Of a stretch of 64,000 nt of DNA, positions 1 to 8,928 are shown piece after piece. Source of the stretch: an uncultured Opitutia bacterium (GTDB taxonomy: Bacteria; Verrucomicrobiota; Verrucomicrobiia; Opitutales; UBA953); assembly GCA_903840355.1 (NCBI GenBank), contig CAIMFJ010000004.1:186001-250000 (forward strand), written 5' to 3'. Position 1 is the stretch's first letter. Each line of letters begins with the position of its first letter. The translations under genes were made by a program, and so were the position numbers. A model generated the notes under the pieces. It ran no database searches, had not been told where the DNA came from, and was given only the letters and a program-made list of their open reading frames with translations.

Positions 1-1296
1 GATTTGTTGGCCCGCCCCGCCCGCCAAGTTTGGGGCGATTTGGTCAAGCAGGTTCCCTTTTGGGCCGGTTTGGCGTTGTTTACTTATTTCACCCTCCAAG
101 CCCTCAACCCTTGGGGTACGGTGGTCGAGCGGGATTTATTTTGGAAAATTTTCTTAGAGAAGCCCGTTGCCTGGTTGCCCTCCGGTTTAGCGGCCCCGCT
201 TTTATCAGATGAAGATCCCGGCGGGATGAATGCTTGGCGGGTTATGCTCATACTCGGTGGACCGTGGTTACTACTCTGTGCTTTACGCGTTACCGTGACG
301 CGACGCCGGACTTACGTTTTCTTAGGTTGGGTCGCACTGGCTTCGGCGAGTTGTATCGCGGTCTTTTGCCTGCTGAATCAACCCGCGAGCGGCGAGGTGT
401 TGGGTTTCAAAATCCCGGTGGATATTCGGGTCTTCGGGGTGTTCATGAATCGCAACCACGGTGGCGTTTACCTTTATTTAAATGCCGCTATCGCCTTGAG
501 CTTAACGTTTTGGCATTTGCGCCGCGCTGGTGGGAGTTCGGTCAAGGGTGGACCGTATTTGTTGGCGGGCTTTATCTTCTTACTGCTTTCGGTTTTTGCG
601 CTTTTCTCCAATAGTGTTGGGTCTCTTTTAGTCGTAGGTTTACTTTTATTCCTGACGATTCCAGTCGCGGTGATTCGTGGTATGTTGTTTGCGAACGAGC
701 GTACGCGTCGCCATGTGTTCATGACGTTAGCGGCTTTATTAGTGGCGGCAGTGCTGATTGGCTTCATAGCCGATTTCCAAGGCGTAGAGAAAAAAGTCGC
801 CACCAAGGTGACGAATTTCAAAGCCTTAGGGCTCGATGATCGTGCTCCCTTACGTGCGGCTACTTGGGAAATGGCCACCGCGGGTGGCACCTCCGGTAAA
901 GTTTGGACCGGCTGGGGTGCGGGTTCTTATCGCTGGGTCTCCCCGGTCTTTCAAGCGCGTCAGCCTGCACTTCAAGATGCCCATGGCCATCTCCAGATTC
1001 GCGCGGTCTATGCCCATTGTGATTGGTTACAGATGCTTGCAGAATGGGGTGTGATCGGCGTCTTGCCGGTCTTAGTCGGGCTTGGATGGTTAGCGACCTT
1101 GTTGGTGCGAGCGTTCCGTCCGGGCACCCCCGAAACGATTCCACTAGCCTGCGTGCTAGTATTCTTCGGGCTGCATGCAGCGTTTGATCTACTCTGCTGG
1201 TTTACGCCCTTACTCTTTACGCTCGCGGTGATTATCGCGGCTTTAGGCTGCTTCATTGAGAAATCTTCGTCGGCCCAACGTGGTCGTACGGTTTGA
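1..1296 (+). CDS. O-antigen ligase/polymerase-like membrane protein, 5' end cut by the window
   Basis: The reading frame is open from the first base, so the real start probably lies upstream; the TTG at position 4 is only the first possible start codon. The visible 431 codons encode many hydrophobic segments and the central Asn-Arg-Asn-His-Gly pattern near residues 148-152. A periplasmic-loop-like region near residues 300-345 has HGH and CDWLQMLAEWGVIG, which is characteristic of the Wzy_C/O-antigen ligase family. Such proteins polymerise lipid-linked repeat units or ligate them to an acceptor in the inner membrane. It stands at the head of the visible polysaccharide cluster, 7 bases before the next gene. 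Polymerase and ligase cannot be told apart from sequence alone. Confidence 0.85.
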   Translation, partial: DLLARPARQVWGDLVKQVPFWAGLALFTYFTLQALNPWGTVVERDLFWKIFLEKPVAWLPSGLAAPLLSDEDPGGMNAWRVMLILGGPWLLLCALRVTVTRRRTYVFLGWVALASASCIAVFCLLNQPASGEVLGFKIPVDIRVFGVFMNRNHGGVYLYLNAAIALSLTFWHLRRAGGSSVKGGPYLLAGFIFLLLSVFALFSNSVGSLLVVGLLLFLTIPVAVIRGMLFANERTRRHVFMTLAALLVAAVLIGFIADFQGVEKKVATKVTNFKALGLDDRAPLRAATWEMATAGGTSGKVWTGWGAGSYRWVSPVFQARQPALQDAHGHLQIRAVYAHCDWLQMLAEWGVIGVLPVLVGLGWLATLLVRAFRPGTPETIPLACVLVFFGLHAAFDLLCWFTPLLFTLAVIIAALGCFIEKSSSAQRGRTV

Positions 1297-1303
1297 TGTT
1301 TCT

Positions 1304-2503
1304 ATGAGTGAATCCGCTACTCCTCTAAAACCCACGCAACCGCGTCTGCTATCGGTAGATGCTTATCGCGGTTTGGTGATGTTCCTGATGCTGGCCGAGG
1401 TCTTGTCGTTTGGGAAAATCTCCAAGGCTCTTCCGGACAGCGATTTTTGGGCCTTCCTCGCCCGTCAACAATCTCACGTGCCTTGGGCGGGGTGTTCGTT
1501 GCACGATTTAATTCAACCGTCCTTTTCTTTTCTCGTCGGGGTGGCGTTGGTTTTCTCGCTATCCGCCCGTCAAGCGGCGGGCGTACTTCCTAGTACTCTG
1601 CGGTGGCAAGCTTTACGGCGCGCTTTAATTTTGGTCTTACTCGGGATTTTTGTTCGTTCGATTAACCAACCGATGACCAATTTTTGGTTCACGGACACGT
1701 TGGCACAAATTGGTTTAGGCTACTTCTTTCTACACTTAGTGGCAGAACGTTCGGGGCGAGTCCAGTGGACGATTTTCGGCGGCTTACTCGTAGTTTATTG
1801 GTTGTTCTTTGCACTCTGGCCTTTGCCCGCCGCTGATTTTAATTATGCAGTCGTGGGGGTGTCGCCTAATTGGGAGTCAAACTTCACCGGCTTTGCTGCG
1901 CATTGGAATAAGAACACCAATCCTGCATATGCGTTTGATGTTTGGTTCTTAAACTTATTCCCCCGGGCAGAAGTTTTTGTTCGTGAGCCGGGTGGCTACA
2001 CTACGCTAAGTTTCATCCCTACGCTCGCGACCATGATTTTAGGCCTTCGCGCTGGGGTCTGGCTCCGTGATGCTTCGTCACCTCGGGCAGTTCTTAAGCC
2101 ACTCCTTTGGTTTGGCTTAGCCGGTTTAGTGCTTAGCTTGGGGCTGCACTTGGCGGGCATTTGTCCGATCGTGAAAAGGATTTGGACGCCTGCATGGGTG
2201 CTCTGGAGTGGTGGGTGTTGCTTCTGGCTCCTGGCGGCTTTTCAGGGTTTGACGGAAGTGCTGGGCTGGCGGCGCTGGGCATTCCCCTTGGTGGTCATTG
2301 GGGCAAATTCGATTGCGGCCTATTTCTTGGCCCATGCGACCAATCCTTTCTTCTATAGTACACTTAAAACGCACCTACGGCCTCAAGTGTTTACCTTCTT
2401 CGGGCCTGCTTATCAGCCACTGCTCATGGGCATAGGGGTTTTATCTCTTACTTGGTTAGTGCTTTATTGGATGTATCAGCGGAAACTCTTTTTGAAGGTA
2501 TAA
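1304..2503 (+). CDS. Membrane acyltransferase, DUF5009/heparan-alpha-glucosaminide N-acetyltransferase-like
   Basis: The 399-residue protein begins after a short polar leader with SVDAYRGLVMFLM, a signature of the NagX/HGSNAT-like acyltransferase family, followed by about ten hydrophobic segments. Family members move acyl groups across or at the membrane onto sugars. I chose the ATG at 1304, 7 bases after the preceding stop; an in-frame ATG at 1256 would force a 41-base overlap and add a leader unlike the family. Its place in a polysaccharide cluster suggests O- or N-acylation of the exported glycan. The substrate is inferred, not seen. Confidence 0.8.
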   Translation: MSESATPLKPTQPRLLSVDAYRGLVMFLMLAEVLSFGKISKALPDSDFWAFLARQQSHVPWAGCSLHDLIQPSFSFLVGVALVFSLSARQAAGVLPSTLRWQALRRALILVLLGIFVRSINQPMTNFWFTDTLAQIGLGYFFLHLVAERSGRVQWTIFGGLLVVYWLFFALWPLPAADFNYAVVGVSPNWESNFTGFAAHWNKNTNPAYAFDVWFLNLFPRAEVFVREPGGYTTLSFIPTLATMILGLRAGVWLRDASSPRAVLKPLLWFGLAGLVLSLGLHLAGICPIVKRIWTPAWVLWSGGCCFWLLAAFQGLTEVLGWRRWAFPLVVIGANSIAAYFLAHATNPFFYSTLKTHLRPQVFTFFGPAYQPLLMGIGVLSLTWLVLYWMYQRKLFLKV

Positions 2504-2509
2504 TTTTTT

Positions 2510-4558
2510 GTGCGACAGCTGGTTCAATATTTAGATTCAGGCGACACGGTTTTGCTACCGGTGCCCGCTCCTTGTCCTCAACCTGGCCGGTTGTTGGTTA
2601 AGGCCACGCATTCCCTTATTTCTTTAGGGACTGAACGGATGTTGGTTGAGTTCGGTCGCGCTTCTTGGTGGCGCAAAATGCAGTTACAACCCGAGCGGAC
2701 TCGTTTGCTTTGGCAAAAAGTTCAGGCCGAGGGCTGGTGGCATACCTGGCAAGCGGTGCGAAATAAATTAGCTGAGCCTTTACCGTTAGGGTATTGCCAC
2801 GTTGGCCAAGTCATCGAAGCCGGCGGAGTGGCGGGTTATCAAGCCGGCGATCGCGTGGTTTCTAACTCCCCGCATGCCGAAATGGTTTTGGCGCACCCCG
2901 CAACCACGGCGCTCATTCCTGCGGGGGTGAGCGATGAGTTGGCTACTTTCACGCCCCTCGCCGCTATCGCTTTACAAGGAATTCGTTTAATGGGGGTTCA
3001 GGCTGGTGATCACGTGGTAGTGATGGGCTTGGGCTTAATTGGCCAACTCGCGGTCCAAGTCTTGCGTGCTCTCGGTTGTGAAGTTTTGGGCATGGATCCT
3101 GAGCCTACTAAGGTGGCTTTAGCCGAAAAGTTTGGGGCCAAGGGGATGGTGAATCATTCCTCGAACGGGATGGAAAGCCAGGTGTTGGCTTGGACGAAGG
3201 GTGTCGGTGTTGCCGGAGTTTTAATCACGGCGAGCACTGCTTCGGATGAACCTGTGAATTTAGCCGCACGGTGTTGTCGCCGCCAAGGTCGCGTGGTGTT
3301 GGTTGGGGTGACGGGGTTGAAATTAAATCGGGCCGATTACTATGCCCGTGAAGTGAGCCTACAGGTTTCAAACTCTTATGGTAGCCGCGAGCTGGGGGCC
3401 GCTTTCTCTGCCCAAGAGAATTTCCAAAAGGTGCTGACTTGGATGTCCGAAGGTAAAATTACCCCGCAGGAGTTAATCAGTGAACGATTTGATTTTTCCC
3501 AGGCTCCCTTGGCGTATCAGCGTATGGCTTCGCCTTCAACTTACGGACTATTGCTGGGTTATGATACCGCTAAGCTCGACCGCTCGCCGAAACTGGCGAC
3601 GGCGGCGCATCACGCCTCCTCCGCAACGGGGGTCTCGCTCTTGGGAGCCGGACATTTTGCCTCCCGTACTTTATTGCCCGCCTTGGTGGCCCAAGCTGAA
3701 CCTTTCGAGTTGCGTCACGTGGTATCGGCTCAGGGCTTACACGCTAAGTTATTAGCCGATCGCTACGCGGCGTTCATGGCCTCGACGGATTACGAATCTG
3801 CCCTCCAAGATGATAAAACCGCTGCGGTGTTTTTAACTACGCGTCATGCGCAACACGCTTCCTTGGCCTTAGCCGCTTTGCAGGCTGGGAAATCAGTTTG
3901 GGTTGAGAAGCCGTTGGCTTTGACGGAAGCTGATTTAGCGGAAGTGATTAAGGTCGCGGCCCACGCTCCTGGGAAATTGCTAGTTGGTTTTAACCGACGC
4001 TTCGCTCCCTTGGCTCGTATCGCCCAACAGCAACTCGCTGCTCAACCCGGACCTAAACATTATATTTATGATATTAATGCGGGCACGTTGCCCGTCGATC
4101 ACTGGGCCTTAGACGTGCAGCAAGGGGGCGGGCGGATTGTAGGCGAAGGGTGTCATTTCATCGATTTGCTCCGTTTCTGGGTTGGTCATCCCTGTATTCA
4201 CGCCGAGGCCTTGGAGCGTGGCCAAGATGGCCAAGACGCGGGCCGCTTTTTGCTTCGTTATGCGGATGGTTCTACCGCCCAAATTAATTACCTGACTCAT
4301 CTGCCCGCATCGGTACCGAAAGAAAAAATTCAAATCGAGGCGGCGGGCTGGTCGTTGACGCTGGAGAATTGGCAGCGGCTGAGGACGTCTGACGGTTTTA
4401 CCGCCCGTTCGGGTTGGTTTAAAGGTCCCGAGAAAGGTCACCGCGAAGCCCTAGCGCATTTTCTACGATTAGTTCGAGGCGAAGACCCGCTCGCAATGTC
4501 CTTAGAAGAAATGGCCGAAACGTCACGTTGGGCCATTCAACTCCAAGCTACTCGTTGA
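2510..4558 (+). CDS. Bi-domain oxidoreductase (medium-chain dehydrogenase fused to Gfo/Idh/MocA)
   Basis: This 682-residue protein joins two NAD(P)-binding units. Residues 1-345 resemble a medium-chain alcohol dehydrogenase with the Rossmann motif GLGLIG near residue 175, but the usual cysteine-rich structural zinc lobe is not visible. Residues 370-682 form a Gfo/Idh/MocA domain with GAGHFA and the VEKPLA motif. Start is GTG after a T-rich spacer. The same fused protein is commonly found next to a heparinase II/III-like protein and WecB/WecC in exopolysaccharide clusters, as here. A role in redox modification of a nucleotide sugar is likely; the substrate is unknown. Confidence 0.85.
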   Translation: MRQLVQYLDSGDTVLLPVPAPCPQPGRLLVKATHSLISLGTERMLVEFGRASWWRKMQLQPERTRLLWQKVQAEGWWHTWQAVRNKLAEPLPLGYCHVGQVIEAGGVAGYQAGDRVVSNSPHAEMVLAHPATTALIPAGVSDELATFTPLAAIALQGIRLMGVQAGDHVVVMGLGLIGQLAVQVLRALGCEVLGMDPEPTKVALAEKFGAKGMVNHSSNGMESQVLAWTKGVGVAGVLITASTASDEPVNLAARCCRRQGRVVLVGVTGLKLNRADYYAREVSLQVSNSYGSRELGAAFSAQENFQKVLTWMSEGKITPQELISERFDFSQAPLAYQRMASPSTYGLLLGYDTAKLDRSPKLATAAHHASSATGVSLLGAGHFASRTLLPALVAQAEPFELRHVVSAQGLHAKLLADRYAAFMASTDYESALQDDKTAAVFLTTRHAQHASLALAALQAGKSVWVEKPLALTEADLAEVIKVAAHAPGKLLVGFNRRFAPLARIAQQQLAAQPGPKHYIYDINAGTLPVDHWALDVQQGGGRIVGEGCHFIDLLRFWVGHPCIHAEALERGQDGQDAGRFLLRYADGSTAQINYLTHLPASVPKEKIQIEAAGWSLTLENWQRLRTSDGFTARSGWFKGPEKGHREALAHFLRLVRGEDPLAMSLEEMAETSRWAIQLQATR

Positions 4559-4561
4559 TTT

Positions 4562-5785
4562 ATGTCTGATACCATCTGTGTTTTAGGCTTAGGTTATATT
4601 GGCCTTCCCACTGCTTCCATCTTTGCGACTAAGGGTCGACAAGTTTGGGGCGTGGACGTCAACCCTACCGTTGTAGAAACGATTAATCATGGGCGGATTC
4701 ATATTCATGAGCCTGACCTAGATGTGCTGGTCCGAGCAGCGGTGCAATCGGGCAATTTGAAAGCAACCCGTCAACCTGTACCCGCGGGGACTTACATTAT
4801 TGCGGTGCCGACTCCCTTTAAGGTGACCCCACAGGGCGAGCGTTTGGCAGATTTATCCTTCGTCGAAGCCGCCGCACGTTCTTTGGCGGCCGTAGTCGCT
4901 CCCGGAAATTTAATTATTTTAGAATCCACTTCGCCCGTAGGCACGACGGAGAAGGTTCAGGGCTGGGTCGCCGATGAACTCCAAAAGCAAGGGCGGCCGC
5001 CGCTTGCATTGCTTTATGCTCATTGTCCCGAACGCATCCTCCCCGGGCAGATGTTGAAAGAGTTAGTGGCTAATGATCGGATTGTGGGTGGACTGACGCC
5101 AGCAGCTTCCGAAGCTGCCAAAAAACTTTATGCGACGTTTTGCTCAGCCGCTATCTTCGTAACGGATGCCCGGACGGCAGAATTAGCTAAATTAACCGAG
5201 AATGCTTTTCGCGATGTGAACATCGCCTTCGCCAATGAGCTATCGATGATTTGTGATAAGTTGCAGGTTAATGTTTGGGATTTGATTCGCTTAGCCAATC
5301 GCCACCCGCGCGTGAAAATTTTACAGCCTGGACCTGGGGTGGGTGGGCATTGTATCGCTGTCGATCCTTGGTTTATCATCGAAGCAGCACCTGCAGAAGC
5401 TCGCCTCTTGCGCATGGCACGTGAAGTGAATGATGCCAAACCCCAGCATATCCTAGCGCAAATTCGCCAGCGCTTCCCAGTCGGGACGACTTTGGCATGT
5501 TTAGGTTTAACGTTTAAAGCGAACGTGGATGATTTGCGTGAATCTCCCGCTCTGGCCATTGCCCTGCAATTAGCGAGCGAAGGGTATCGGGTTTTAGCTG
5601 TCGAACCACACGTCCGCACCTTGCCGCCCGCTTCTCAGGGCCACTTGCAGCTAGTTTCGATGCCAGAGGCCCTCGCTCAAGCCGCCGGATTTTTATTATT
5701 AGTAGATCACCGCGTGTTCGGAGAGCTGCGCTTGGCTGATTTCCAGGGCAAGCCACTGCTGGATACGCGTGGGTTGGTGAAATAA
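4562..5785 (+). CDS. wecC: UDP-N-acetyl-D-mannosamine dehydrogenase
   Basis: The 407-residue protein has the N-terminal NAD motif GLGYIG (about residues 9-14), a central dimerisation helix containing ENAFRDVNIAFANE, and the active-site block GGHCIAVDPWF with the catalytic cysteine near residue 264. These are WecC hallmarks within the UDP-glucose/GDP-mannose dehydrogenase family. It oxidises UDP-ManNAc to UDP-ManNAcA in the cytoplasm with two NAD+. The partner epimerase wecB is two genes downstream, so the pair can make UDP-ManNAcA from UDP-GlcNAc. Length matches the family. The start lies 3 bases after the preceding stop with no Shine-Dalgarno sequence. Confidence 0.93.
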   Translation: MSDTICVLGLGYIGLPTASIFATKGRQVWGVDVNPTVVETINHGRIHIHEPDLDVLVRAAVQSGNLKATRQPVPAGTYIIAVPTPFKVTPQGERLADLSFVEAAARSLAAVVAPGNLIILESTSPVGTTEKVQGWVADELQKQGRPPLALLYAHCPERILPGQMLKELVANDRIVGGLTPAASEAAKKLYATFCSAAIFVTDARTAELAKLTENAFRDVNIAFANELSMICDKLQVNVWDLIRLANRHPRVKILQPGPGVGGHCIAVDPWFIIEAAPAEARLLRMAREVNDAKPQHILAQIRQRFPVGTTLACLGLTFKANVDDLRESPALAIALQLASEGYRVLAVEPHVRTLPPASQGHLQLVSMPEALAQAAGFLLLVDHRVFGELRLADFQGKPLLDTRGLVK

Positions 5786-5790
5786 TTTTA

Positions 5791-7755
5791 ATGCTCATTC
5801 CTTTGCTCAGGCACCTTGGTCCTCGTTGGCTAGCCCAACGAGCCCGCTTTGCTTTAGCAAAAAAGTCAGGCTGGCTGGCGTCGCAAAGTCCCTGTTTGCC
5901 GTGGAGTAGTTTTGGCCCGCAGGGTGACAGGGCGGCGTTTGTGAAGACGTGGCAAGCACAGTCGCCCGTCTTACCTCATTATCATTTAAATCGCGTAACG
6001 ATGCGGGCTTGGCTGGCACAGCATGCCTCCAAGCACGACTTCGCGGTGGTAGCCGAGGCTCAAGCTTTAGTTCGTGGTCAGTTAAAAATTTTCTCTGGTA
6101 AGGATGTAGCGGTAGGCAATCCGCCGCTTTGGTTTAAAAATGTTCTTACGGGAGAAGCTCATGAGGCTACCAGTCACTGGTCGAAAATTAATGATCGAGT
6201 TGGCGCCGATATTAAAGGTGTCTGGGAGCCGTCGCGCTTTAGTTGGGCTTTAACTTTGGCGCGGGCTTGGTTGCACACAGGCGAGGAAGTTTACGCCCAA
6301 ACCTTTTGGGATTGGACGGAAGATTGGATGGCCAAAAATCCACCCAACGTTGGACCCAATTGGATGTGTGGCCAAGAGGCCTCGTTGCGGCTCATCGCTT
6401 TTACTTGGGCTCTACAAGTTTTCCGCGATCACCCTCAGGCGCGTTTAACTTTAGCTGCGCAGTTGGCCGACGCGACCGCCCAACGGGTTGAGTCGCACCT
6501 AGATTATGCGCTATCGCAGTCTAATAACCATGGGATCTCCGAGGCCATTGGGCTTTTGACCGTTGGCACGTTCTGGCCGAACTTACCTCGTGCTTCGCAT
6601 TGGCGCCAACGAGGTTTGGAAACTTTGGCGCAACAGACGTCGACACTGATTGCTGAAGATGGGAGTTTTAGTCAGCATTCGTCGAACTACCACCGGCTCT
6701 TGGTGCAGTTATTGACCTGGGCTGAATTAACGCAGCAAGCTCGAGGCGAAACGTTGCCGCCAGAGATTAAAAAGTCGGCTCAAGCGGCGACCTTATTTTT
6801 AAATAATCTCGTGCTACAAGATGGTACCGTCCCCCGTTATGGCGGTGACGATGGTGCTAACTTGTTCCCCTTGGCGGACAGTCCCTATGCTGATTTTCGC
6901 CCCGCGCTCGCTCCCGCTCTTTACTTGTTTCACCAAACATGGCTTCCGGCGGGTGCGTGGTCGGAAGCTTGTTTCTTGCTTTTGGGTAAATCAGAAGAAG
7001 GCGTGCTTAAAGTGCCAGATGAATTTTCGGCAGGAGGGTGCACCCTTTATCGCTCAACCAATCAGGCTTTATTTTTCCGTCATCCCACCGAGTTCCGTCA
7101 TCGCCCCGCTCACGCCGATCACTTACACGTAGCACTTCGCTATCAGGGGGCTTGGTTAACGGAAGATCTCGGAACTTATTCTTACAATGCGAAGCTCTCG
7201 CCTGGTCAGGGTTGGTCCGCTGCTCGCTTTCATAATGTAGTTACCATTAATGAGCGTGATCCCATGCGCCGGGTGGGACGCTTCTTGTGGTTACCGTGGA
7301 CGGTTTGTCATCCCTACGCGGTGCCCGTAGCGACTGGTAAGACTGCCGCTTATTACGATGGTCTCGAAGGTGGACGGGTGGCCAGGGCCGTGATTAATTT
7401 GTCAGAGGGTTTTGTGATTGTGGATCGCGTCACGCACTCGACTCCAGTGTCCGCCACTTTGCGGTGGCACGGACGTGATCAAGCCCGCCTTCACACTTTG
7501 CAGGTTTTTTGTTCTACCGCCGCCCAAGAGAGTTGGCTCTCGGCTGATAAAAATTCAGATCTCGGTTGGTACTCGGAGTTTTATGGCACGCGTGAAGCGT
7601 CGTGGGTACATGCACTTAAAGCGGAAGGAAAAACCATTTTCTTTCTCACCATTGTGACGCCAGAGGCGGTCTCCGTTGATTGGCAGCGGGGGACTTTTAA
7701 AATTGGTTCAGCGGTCTATAACTTAAACGCCAACTCAGATTCTTCGCCCGTTTAA
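5791..7755 (+). CDS. Heparinase II/III family protein (polysaccharide lyase-like)
   Basis: The 654-residue protein has an alpha-toroid N-terminal half with SQSNNHGISEAIGL (near residue 245) and a beta-rich C-terminal half with HRPAHADHLH and EDLGTYSYN. These are characteristic of the heparinase II/III-like superfamily. Relatives cleave uronic-acid-containing glycans by beta-elimination. No clear signal peptide was seen, so cytoplasmic or atypically exported location is possible. Its position between wecC and wecB matches a conserved cassette in exopolysaccharide clusters, where it may trim or edit ManNAcA-containing polymer. The activity itself has not been shown by the sequence. Confidence 0.85.
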   Translation: MLIPLLRHLGPRWLAQRARFALAKKSGWLASQSPCLPWSSFGPQGDRAAFVKTWQAQSPVLPHYHLNRVTMRAWLAQHASKHDFAVVAEAQALVRGQLKIFSGKDVAVGNPPLWFKNVLTGEAHEATSHWSKINDRVGADIKGVWEPSRFSWALTLARAWLHTGEEVYAQTFWDWTEDWMAKNPPNVGPNWMCGQEASLRLIAFTWALQVFRDHPQARLTLAAQLADATAQRVESHLDYALSQSNNHGISEAIGLLTVGTFWPNLPRASHWRQRGLETLAQQTSTLIAEDGSFSQHSSNYHRLLVQLLTWAELTQQARGETLPPEIKKSAQAATLFLNNLVLQDGTVPRYGGDDGANLFPLADSPYADFRPALAPALYLFHQTWLPAGAWSEACFLLLGKSEEGVLKVPDEFSAGGCTLYRSTNQALFFRHPTEFRHRPAHADHLHVALRYQGAWLTEDLGTYSYNAKLSPGQGWSAARFHNVVTINERDPMRRVGRFLWLPWTVCHPYAVPVATGKTAAYYDGLEGGRVARAVINLSEGFVIVDRVTHSTPVSATLRWHGRDQARLHTLQVFCSTAAQESWLSADKNSDLGWYSEFYGTREASWVHALKAEGKTIFFLTIVTPEAVSVDWQRGTFKIGSAVYNLNANSDSSPV

Positions 7756-7760
7756 TTTCA

Positions 7761-8912
7761 ATGAAAACTTTAGCCCTTGTGGTTGGGACGCGACCGGAAG
7801 TCATCAAAATGGCTCCCGTCTATTTCGCATTAAAACAGTCGCCGCATTTCCAGCCTCTCCTTGTCGTCACGGGCCAGCATCGTGAAATGCTGGATCAAGC
7901 GTTGCAGGTGTTTGGTTTAAAACCCGATGTGGATCTAAACTTAATGCAGCCAGGCCAAACGTTAGAGTCTCTGACCAGTCGGGTGCTAGAGACCATGGGA
8001 CGATGGTTGCGTGAAGTACGCCCTGATGCGGTCATAGTACAAGGTGATACCACCACGGTTTTGGCGACCGCCCTCGCCGCCTTTTATCAAGGCATTCCTG
8101 TCGGTCATGTGGAAGCTGGGTTACGCTCTGGTAATCCACGTTCGCCATTTCCAGAGGAGATGAACCGGCGGTTAACTTCGCCTTTAGTACGCTGGCATTT
8201 TTGCCCCACCTCTTTGAGCCAGCAGAATTTACTGCAAGAGGGCATTGCGCCTGCACAGTGTCTGGTCACCGGTAACACCGTCATTGACGCTCTGCTGTGG
8301 ACGCAGGCCCAAAATCGGCAAAAGAATTATTCAGCCGAACAGCTAGCCGCCTCGCTTAAAATCCCCTTAACCTTTGCGACGACTTATTTCCAAAAGGATG
8401 CAGCACCTTGGATTTTAGTGACGGGACATCGCCGGGAATCTTTTGGCGAGGGTTTTGCACGGATTTGCGAGGCGATTCAACGCATCGTCGCCCAGCATCC
8501 GCACGTGGGAGTGCTTTATCCGGTGCACCTCAACCCCCAGGTGCAGGAACCGGTTTACCGTTTATTAGGAAAGCTTCCGCAAGTGGCCCTAATCCCGCCG
8601 GTAAATTACGAGGACTTTATCTGGCTCATGGAGCGCAGTCATTTGGTTTTAACGGATTCAGGAGGGGTACAAGAGGAGGCACCCTCACTGGGTAAACCTG
8701 TTTTAGTGATGCGCGATAACACGGAACGACCCGAAGGTGTCACGGCAGGAACCTCCGTGCTTGTCGGTACAGATCCACAACGCATCGTCACCGAGGTTAA
8801 TCTTTTATTGCAAAACCGTGCGGAGTACCAACGGCGTGCGACGTTGCGCAATCCTTATGGCGACGGTTTAGCAGCTGCTAAGATTCGGCAGTGCTTAGAG
8901 CAGTCTCTTTGA
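7761..8912 (+). CDS. wecB: UDP-N-acetylglucosamine 2-epimerase (non-hydrolysing)
   Basis: The 383-residue protein carries the WecB motifs GTRPEVIKMAP at the N-terminus, VQGDTTTVLA, HVEAGLRSGN and the C-terminal SGGVQEEAPSLGKP. It interconverts UDP-GlcNAc and UDP-ManNAc in the cytoplasm. With wecC in the same cluster it supplies UDP-ManNAcA for the surface glycan. Length fits the bacterial non-hydrolysing family. The start ATG follows the preceding stop by five bases with no visible ribosome-binding site. Confidence 0.95.
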   Translation: MKTLALVVGTRPEVIKMAPVYFALKQSPHFQPLLVVTGQHREMLDQALQVFGLKPDVDLNLMQPGQTLESLTSRVLETMGRWLREVRPDAVIVQGDTTTVLATALAAFYQGIPVGHVEAGLRSGNPRSPFPEEMNRRLTSPLVRWHFCPTSLSQQNLLQEGIAPAQCLVTGNTVIDALLWTQAQNRQKNYSAEQLAASLKIPLTFATTYFQKDAAPWILVTGHRRESFGEGFARICEAIQRIVAQHPHVGVLYPVHLNPQVQEPVYRLLGKLPQVALIPPVNYEDFIWLMERSHLVLTDSGGVQEEAPSLGKPVLVMRDNTERPEGVTAGTSVLVGTDPQRIVTEVNLLLQNRAEYQRRATLRNPYGDGLAAAKIRQCLEQSL

Positions 8913-8928
8913 GTTCATAGGTTTTTCC

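Noticed and set aside
5128-5619. 163-codon minus-strand frame inside wecC
   Set aside because: wecC is unmistakable on the plus strand; the reverse frame shows no motif and follows from codon bias.
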